DNA from: Akebia trifoliata
Taxonomy: Eukaryota; Streptophyta; Magnoliopsida; Ranunculales; Lardizabalaceae
Length of the DNA: 64,000 nucleotides
NCBI GenBank assembly: GCA_017979445.1
Contig: CM030714.1
Location: 47,569,220 to 47,633,219, forward strand
Direction: 5' to 3'
Below the pieces are notes generated by a model. It was not told where the DNA came from. It worked only from the letters and a program-made list of their open reading frames with translations, and did no database searches. This document shows positions 57,452 through 64,000 of this stretch, piece by piece. Made by a program: the position numbers and the translations under genes. Each line of letters opens with the position of its first letter. Position 1 is the stretch's first letter.

Positions 57452-60400
57452 ATGGCGGCCATACTCGAATCGGTTACAGTTCCTCGATCTTCCAGCTTTC
57501 GAACAACTCTCTCAGGACCAACAATGGCGTCTTCGGTTTGCTCTCTCTCGAGCAACTGCAACGTGAGTCCTTTGCGGGAATTTAAGGGTTTGAGGATCCA
57601 ATCACGTTCACCAAAGCTCGCATTATCTTCGGTGAGCTTGAAGAATGCGAGGATTGCTCGTCGAAGAGGAGGAGTTGTTGTTTGCGAGGCTCAGGAGACT
57701 ACTCTTGAAGGTTAGGGTTCTACTAGTTTCCCCTCTTTTTTTAATCTATATTTAGATTTAGATCGCTTCCTTTGGTTTATATTATTTGTGTTCCTTCCAG
57801 GAGAACTAATTCCATATTTTTTTAAAAAAATTATGGAGATTTATTGATTTCTGGGAATGATTGGGGAGAATACATTAGTTTGTGAAGATACATAAAATTT
57901 ATTTTCTTTTTCTTTTTCTGAAGAAATTAAGATTTTTTTTTCCACCAAGATAATTAAAGCAAGAATATCTTATGTTATGTTTGAAAAAAAAAATGGGAAA
58001 ATTCGTTACTTTGTGGATTAGTACTTTAATTTGCGCTTGGAGTTTGGAGAATCAATTTGATTTTGTCAAATTGCTCTAGTTTAGTGGTAAACTATGAAAC
58101 ATTGACTGAGAGAACAAAGATTTCAATCGTGTGCTCAAAACAATTTGAGCCATGGTTTTAAAAATCTTCCAAGACTGGTATTGCCCGTGAATGAGTGAGT
58201 TTTTCAGTACATTGACTCTGTTGATATCCCCGATTTAATAAATTCAGCCAATTCAATCAGGTGTTTGTATTTTTTGATAAATAAATATTTTTAATGATTT
58301 AAATAAAAATATATCTTTTGACATTTCTTAAAAAAATTATAGTTATTTGAATATAGATATATATTTATAAATAAATTTAAATAGAGTTAAAGGGTTTATC
58401 TTGTCCGAGACAAGATGACTCGGGCTAATCAACTTGGTATAGGTGGTGGATGAGAGGAGATGAGGAATATGAGTTTTAAAACTATGTTTGTAGCTTCATG
58501 TAATATGGAGTAATGACACATTCTAATTTTTTATTTATGTGTTTATGAATTGCTTTAGTTCCAAGAAGTGCCTGCAGACCTCAATTTTGTATTATTCTAT
58601 GAGCTTCCCAATGTCACCAATATTACGTAATTCAAAAAAGAACTTAGTGAGTAATGGCTAGAATATGTTTAATTACCTGAAAATTCATTATGAATATAAA
58701 GGACTAATTTAATAAATTTTAATTTAATTTATCCAATAATTTCAAGTAGATCAAGAACTTAAATTTTTACAAAAATTTCTTTCAATGAATTATTTTTGCA
58801 TTTTTTTCTCTTCTGTTTGATTGTTTTCCTTTGCAAATTCGACAAGGAATCTGTAAATCACATTCTCATCCATTGCCCTTTTGCTAGAGAAGTTTGGGCA
58901 CACTTCTTGTCTTTATTTGTTATCCCGTGGAGTCTCCCTCCTTCTGTTCTTTCTGTGTTTGAGAGTTGGTGTGTCAAAAATCTTACTCTCCAAAGAGGAA
59001 TCTTGTGCATTAACTCCCTTTGCTATTTGTTGGGGCATTTGGTTGGAACGAAATGGAAGGGTATTCAAGTGAAAGGACCACTCCTTGCTAGAAGTGTTGA
59101 TATCTATCTTGTGGCTTATTTGTTTTTTAGCCAAGCAGTTCACAGATGGAGTTCTTTTGAAGACTTTATGTTTAGATGGGAGCTCTTTTGTAGTGGTTGT
59201 GTGGTTTGCTTTGGGTTTCTCTTATTCTTGTTCTTTTTTCTCTTTTCTTATTTTGTTGTGTGGCCACCTTGGCCACCTCTCTCGTTTTTTTTTTTTTTTT
59301 TGATAAGTATAAAATTTTATAAATGAAGAAGAGAAAAGAAGGAGGCTGAGATAGCCCCCAAACAGAACAACAAGCAAAACAACAAAAGAGCAAAAGAAAA
59401 AACAAAATAAATGGGAAACTACACAACTGAAAGCTAATCACAAATGTTCTCCCAATTAAATAAGAAATCTTGATAGCGCACTTCCTCAAAGGCTTTGTTC
59501 AACTTGGACCACAAGAACAGATGTCCAAGAATCTCTAAAATCACTGTGTGGGACGAGCTCTCCTCTCTCATTTTATTATTAATAAATTCATTTTCTTTGC
59601 CTATAAAAAAAAAGTTACATTTGGAAGAAGAGAACTTATGGGTTTAAGCATAAAAAAGCCAATGAAAAGGAGATTGTTGACAAGTTTCTCAAGAAGAGAA
59701 TCTAAGAAGAAACTAGTGACTTACTAGTCAGTTCAAAACCTTAAAAAAATTTAATCGCAGCTAAAACCTTTTTCTGCCTGCTATTGATGACCATGATAGT
59801 TTTCGTGGTCAATTCCCATCTTTCACTAACTAATTATCATTATCCAAGAATTGATTTTTATCCAATCTGTAGTCATAACTAGAAAAGGTAAATCTCTTAT
59901 GATATTACTCTCTTTTGTGTATGATATTATATAAATCACTTTTGTATCATATCAAGAAAGTTTAATGCATTTGTTTGGCAGGCAAGGACAGTGTTCAAAT
60001 TCTTATTGTAGCACTAGTCTCACATATGAAGGGAGTGAAACCCATCATTTGAAGGGACAAGCCTAAGAGATCCTGATGTACGACAACCTTGATTTTATTG
60101 ATCCTAGGTTTATTCTACTTCAGGAAGAGTAAGGAAGAGGCTAATTATGTGAAGAAGAAGAAAGATTATATAAAGAGTTTTAATTGGCCATTGTGAAGGT
60201 TCCCAATTGGCGATAAGTTGAAGGAATAAATGCAAAGTTTTGCAATTAGAGACATGAAATAAACATTCAATAAAGAACCCAGTGGTAATAATAGCAATTA
60301 TAAGGAATATTTATTGGCCTTATGTGAACGGTTTAGTGTTGATTTGGGTAAGGTAATAGGGTAGATTTGACAAAGAGATTAATGGAAAAGGGTGTTTATG

Positions 60401-63399
60401 CTTTAAGGAGGACTGGATGGATTTCTTGATGGGGTTAGAGGATACTTGATGGGTTAAAATCGGTTTAAAAAATATTAAGGTGAAGAAGATGATAGATTTA
60501 CCAATGATTTCATGGCATCGCCAAGTTGAATTCAATCAAATTCAAACAATGAAAAACAGAAACTTTTGTAGAAGAAAAAATATTCATTTGTGTCCAATAA
60601 TAATTCCTTACAATAGTTCAAATAACTAAGACTTCTAACTTGACTCTACCTTGTATTCCAAGGTATTTTCCCAAAATAGTTACTTTGCAAAAATAGTAAA
60701 ATTTCTAATTCGACGAAACCATCTAAAACAATTAGGACTCAATATAACCATCTTATGACTGTTAGCTTGGGTACCGCATTAGGTCCCTTAGGCTAGAAAG
60801 GCCTTCTAATCTCTAGTCTTTATTTTGGATGATTTCCATCTTTGTTGCAATCCAGAAGAATGTGAAATCATTGCCAATCATGGTTTTTATTCTCGGTATA
60901 ACGTCTCGTCTCGTTCAGCATTGATACCGAGTTGACTTAGACGATACGTCTTGTCTCGTTCGACATTGAGACAATGGTTTTTAACCATTTAAAAATTCTG
61001 AAAAATTCAGAAATGATTCCTATTAAAAAATGAACCCAAAAAAATATAAAATTAAAAAAAATCGATTTAGAGGTGCACGAACAGAGGGTTGAGGCTTTAA
61101 CTTGTTTGTCTCGGTTAACTCGGACGAGATTTTGAAAATCTCATCCGATACGTCTCATTTAACTCGTGAGTTAATCATATTGTGCGTTGTCTCATTTGTA
61201 TCTCCCGAGATATTGGAAAATATCGTCCGAGACGACTCGCTTATCTCACGATACGCGGTCATCTCAAAATACTTGGTGAGTTGGTCTCATTCAGCTCTGA
61301 TACCAAGTTAACTCGGGCGATACGTCTCGGTCTCGGACGAGTTTGAAAAGCATGTTGCCAATCACTGGTTCTTAAGGAAGACTCAATATTTGGGATGGGC
61401 CATTGATGACAATGGTGGTCCAGAAGATTGTGCAATTCATTAATTTTTTTTTTCTTCATTTGATCAACTTTTCTAGAGATTCGGGTGGGATTTATTGAGT
61501 GGTGGTTCCACCCTACGTATGTTTGCCACATGCATTGTCATGGTGTTCGCATTGCGTCTTGTGGTCTAGCTTATGTATATCTAGTCTTCTTTGTTATACA
61601 CGCCCTTTTAGTTTTTTTCTTTATTGTTTTTCTGGTTTTAGTACTCTAGGACACATGAATGCTTCTCAACAGAAGGCAATACTTCTAGACGTGTGCATAT
61701 ATCAATTTAATCAAGTGGGCATTGTTTTCATGGTTAGCCACCTACTAATGGAACTAATGACAAAGAAGTCTTCTTGACTTTCTACAGTGGCACAAACGCC
61801 TGGTAGTGGAGCAGTTAGTTTCTTTCATATGGGTGCTTGTGCTGCTTAAGGTATCATAGATGGGAATTGGGACAGAAGGGTTCATTGAAGCAGAACCAAT
61901 TGAAGAATATAATTTTAGAGTGGTTTCTAAATGAAGATAAATTTCTAATTAGGTAAAGATAACGTTGCTAGGAAGTGCCTTGTTACTATTTATATTTTTT
62001 CAATGGGTCATGGAGGCAAGAAAATCTTTAACCGCTTGTTGCTTCATGCTTGTAGTTAGGTTACCTTAAATGCCATTGGGTATGCTTGTGGGGGTTTCGT
62101 TGAAGCATATGAGAAGTTATTCATATGGGCAACGATTAATCATGCTAGATCCTGGTTTGTAATTTGGGATCTTTGTTATATCTAGAAGAAGATATTAATT
62201 ATGCAGATGGGAGCATCTTCTTTATGAGATTATTTGTTGAAAGTGAGGAACTAAGGATTTTGTTGTTCAGTTGTTGAAAAAAAAAATTGATGGGTAAGAT
62301 GGACTTGAAACCACGACCTCAAAGTTGTTCTACAATGTGTCTAACCAACTGAGCCATGGGTCTAAGCCCTGTTGTTAAAAATTGAAAGAGAAAATTCCAG
62401 ACCAAAATATGAGGTGGAATTTATCTAGGCCCAACAATGTATTATGGGCCTAACTCATCCTTGAAAACTGGCTTTCAAGGAGAGGGTTGCCCCCCGCTTT
62501 ATACATTGCACAACCCAAGAGTACCCAGGCAATGTGGGACTATGCTAACACTCCACCTCAGCATCAGGGCTGGAGACACTTGGCTCTCCCTCTCCACACG
62601 GGGCTGGAGATACTTACCCGATCCATCCCTAAGGTACACCCGCTCTGATTCCATGTTAAATCCCATAGGCCTAACTCATCCCTGAAAACTGGCTTGCAAG
62701 GAGAGGGTGTCCTCGCTTTTATACATTGCACAACCCAAGAGTACCTAGGCGATATGGGATGATGCTAACAAAGTGAAGTTGTGGTGTTACTGGAATGCTT
62801 CTCATTTAGAAAACAAGGTACTGGAGGTCAACAACGACCATGGAATTTTTGAAAAAACAAAAAATCAAAGGCAATAAAGAGCAATGAGCATGTATAGGTG
62901 GTAAAAAAGGGTGAGAAAAGGACACAGAATGTCCCGACACTCGGTAAAGATTGCCTGATCTAGTGATTTCCAGTTTGGAAACTCTGGACCATGTATGCAA
63001 GTCTTTTATAAACGCTTATTTTCACAATAAGCACTAATCTTTATGTGTTCAAATTTCCCATTTATCCGGTTTTCTACTTTTGCAGTGGCCTCTGTAACTG
63101 ACACAACCTGGAAGTCACTTGTACTTGATTCCGATCTTCCCGTGTTGGTTGATTTCTGGGCCCCTTGGTGTGGACCATGCCGTATGATCCATCCCATGAT
63201 AGACGAACTTGCAAAGCAGTATGCGGGTAAACTGAGATGCTATAAATTGAACACTGACGACAGCCCTTTGACAGCAACCCAATATGGGATCCGAAGTATA
63301 CCAACTGTCATGATATTCAAGAATGGCGAAAAAAAAGATTCTGTCATTGGTGCTGTGCCCAAGTCTGCACTGACTGCCAGTATCGATAAATTTGTATAG
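57452..63399 (+). CDS. Chloroplast thioredoxin m-type, two exons
   Basis: Exon 1 is 57452-57710 (86 codons plus 1 nt), and exon 2 is 63086-63399 (2 nt plus 103 codons and the stop TAG), giving 190 residues. The split codon is G|TG. The first about 85 residues are a Ser/Arg-rich, acid-poor plastid transit peptide ([20 protein letters not shown]...[11 protein letters not shown]). The mature part starts near [14 protein letters not shown]. It contains [20 protein letters not shown] with the redox-active CGPC, the cis-Pro loop [27 protein letters not shown], and the end IDKFV. This sequence is typical of the m class, which reduces stromal targets using electrons from ferredoxin-thioredoxin reductase. 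The single intron is 5.4 kb, inflated by LINE ends, a SINE and a TRIM. The start ATG has a good context (AATGG), and its length fits the family. Confidence 0.95.
58830..59292 (+). mobile_element. 5'-truncated LINE end in the thioredoxin intron
   Basis: The plus strand encodes [21 protein letters not shown] and, after frame changes, [14 protein letters not shown] and [17 protein letters not shown]. This is the zf-RVT end of a LINE (compare [20 protein letters not shown] and WGLWKERNNRVF in the 18-kb element). Only the last about 460 bp are present. Its tail is interrupted by the opposite-facing LINE that follows. Confidence 0.8.
59293..59566 (-). mobile_element. Short 5'-truncated LINE end, minus strand
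   Basis: It starts with about 18 T (59287-59302), the A tail on the minus strand, followed by GATAAGTATAAAATTTTATA. It then reads as the reverse complement of the 3' end of the 18-kb LINE: the TTTGGGGGCTATCTCAGCCTCC tail phrase, then GAGGAAGTGCGCTATCAAGA and GACGAGCTCTCC. Only about 270 bp remain. It lies tail to tail with 58830-59292. Confidence 0.85.
60890..61345. repeat. Repeat cluster of ACTCGG/CGTCTCG words
   Basis: Many direct and inverted copies of GATACGTCTCG, TTAACTCGGRCGA, GTCTCRTTCRRC and TGATACCRAGTT occur. The outer pair CGTCTCGTCTCGTTCAGCATTGATACCGAGTTGACT (60901) and TCATTCAGCTCTGATACCAAGTTAACT (61286) looks like the direct ends of one decayed element. The family is not assigned. 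Confidence 0.5.
62280..62375 (-). mobile_element. tRNA-derived SINE, second copy
   Basis: The minus strand reads CTTAGACCCATGGCTCAGTT, then GGTTAGACACATTG, then GAGGTCGTGGTTTCAAGTCC and ATCTTACCCATCAATTTTTTT. It is the same element as 22765-22854, with A box TGGCTCAGTTGGTT and B box GGTTTCAAGTCC. The tail here is T-rich. Target duplication: at best a TGTTGTT-like match, not certain. Confidence 0.85.
62438..62770 (-). mobile_element. TRIM/SMART mini-LTR retrotransposon, 333 bp
   Basis: There are two direct repeats, 62438-62550 (113 bp) and 62654-62770 (117 bp), with 103 bp between. On the minus strand each LTR begins TGTTAGCATNNTCCCA. The right-hand copy (5' on the minus strand) ends ATTTAACA, giving TGTTA/TAACA ends. 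Directly after that LTR the minus strand reads TGGAATCAGAGCGGG, a one-mismatch primer-binding site for initiator tRNA-Met. The purine-rich GATGCTGAGGTGGAG directly before the other LTR fits a polypurine tract. There is no coding capacity. The layout fits the terminal-repeat retrotransposon in miniature class. It lies antisense in the thioredoxin intron, 315 bp before exon 2. Confidence 0.88.
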
Positions 63400-64000
63400 A
63401 GGTATGACAGGCTTTTTGCAAGAATTTCGCTATTTCTAGCACTGTAGATGATCTTTTTATGGTTTTTGAACAACTCATTTTGCATGCTTTCTCTCATGTA
63501 CTAATATACTAGATCTGTATAGTTTGAGAGGCTGTGTTACTCTTATTTTCTTGTACAATTGAGCAAGTCATTCTTTCGTCTTCCAGTGTTTCTTAACTCC
63601 AAGGATTACGATGAATCGGTTCACCTCCCCATGCCTTGAGTCGAAAGGAGTAGAAGTCTTATAGGCATGCATTTCTAAATAGATAAATTAAAAAAACACA
63701 AACAAATAAATAAAAATAGGAAGAAAAAAAAAATCCAATAAAAAGGAAAATCAGCAGAACTTCAAAATCATACATATCTATGGTGTGGTACTTCCTATTT
63801 TTTTAGTTTTTTTTTTATTATCTCACAACAAACAGTTAAAGAGTAAAACCACCCTAACTAAAGTAAAAATGGAGGAAAAAGAAAAAAAATTAGTGGAGAA
63901 GATCGGGACCAAGATTGATATAGCTGCAAATCGATCTAGACTTTTAGACATTAGAGCCAAAAGAACATTTTTAGTTGTATTTAAGGACCTTTATGTAAAT
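63400..64000. other. 3' flank of the thioredoxin gene
   Basis: It includes the presumed 3' UTR (to about 63600), then A-rich sequence. No further gene can be supported in the last 400 bases. Confidence 0.4.

Noticed and set aside
61499..61777. A 92-codon plus frame in the thioredoxin intron
   Set aside because: It is rich in Cys, Ser and Phe with no family resemblance, and lies in repeat-rich intronic DNA.

Overview
The window is nuclear DNA from a flowering plant, most likely a eudicot. The reasons are AT-rich intergenic DNA, GT-AG introns, a DYW-type PPR gene, an m-type chloroplast thioredoxin, and a dense load of plant-type LINEs, SINEs, hAT-type MITEs and LTR remnants. The species cannot be told from sequence alone. 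Long runs of C or G (about 530, 1843, 13471, 45146, 45301 and 48735) may be poorly resolved in the assembly.

Six protein-coding genes can be supported. From left to right they are: the 5' part of a vacuolar two-pore channel gene TPC1 (minus, exons 1-4, running off the left edge); a 13-exon TRF4/5-like non-canonical poly(A) polymerase (plus, 16968-28260); a DYW-class PPR gene like Arabidopsis At2g33760 (minus, 29606-31376) with one apparent +1 frameshift; a two-exon gene for a 75-residue conserved small protein (plus, 36439-36862); a four-exon bZIP factor of ABF/FD type with a 10-nt first coding exon (minus, 41622-47190); and a two-exon chloroplast thioredoxin m (plus, 57452-63399). They are independent nuclear genes and do not form a pathway or operon. 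Exon joins were worked out by hand from splice consensus, reading frame and protein family, so they are predictions.

Most of the rest is transposon-derived. TRF4/5-like intron 3 holds a 2.7-kb 5'-truncated LINE with an intact reverse-transcriptase frame, flanked by an older duplication. Intron 5 holds a decayed LINE that was interrupted by a tRNA-derived SINE with a 17-bp target-site duplication. The thioredoxin intron holds two LINE ends facing tail to tail, a second SINE copy and a complete 333-bp TRIM-type mini-retrotransposon. Two related hAT-type MITEs with perfect 8-bp target duplications sit about 70 bp apart near 40 kb. A third hAT-like element lies just upstream of the thioredoxin gene.

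Several foldback elements with long hairpins occur at 5.3, 32.3, 50.1, 53.9 and 56 kb. A 61-bp minisatellite lies at 12.7-13.3 kb, beside a decayed Ty3/gypsy-like LTR region (9.8-12.6 kb). A second large LTR-like region spans about 51.3-55.4 kb. I found no CRISPR array, no intact tRNA or rRNA gene, and no clear new multi-gene system. The most informative novelties are the nested insertions, the TRIM element, the hairpin families, the LINE 5'-junction filler and the unusual bZIP zipper.
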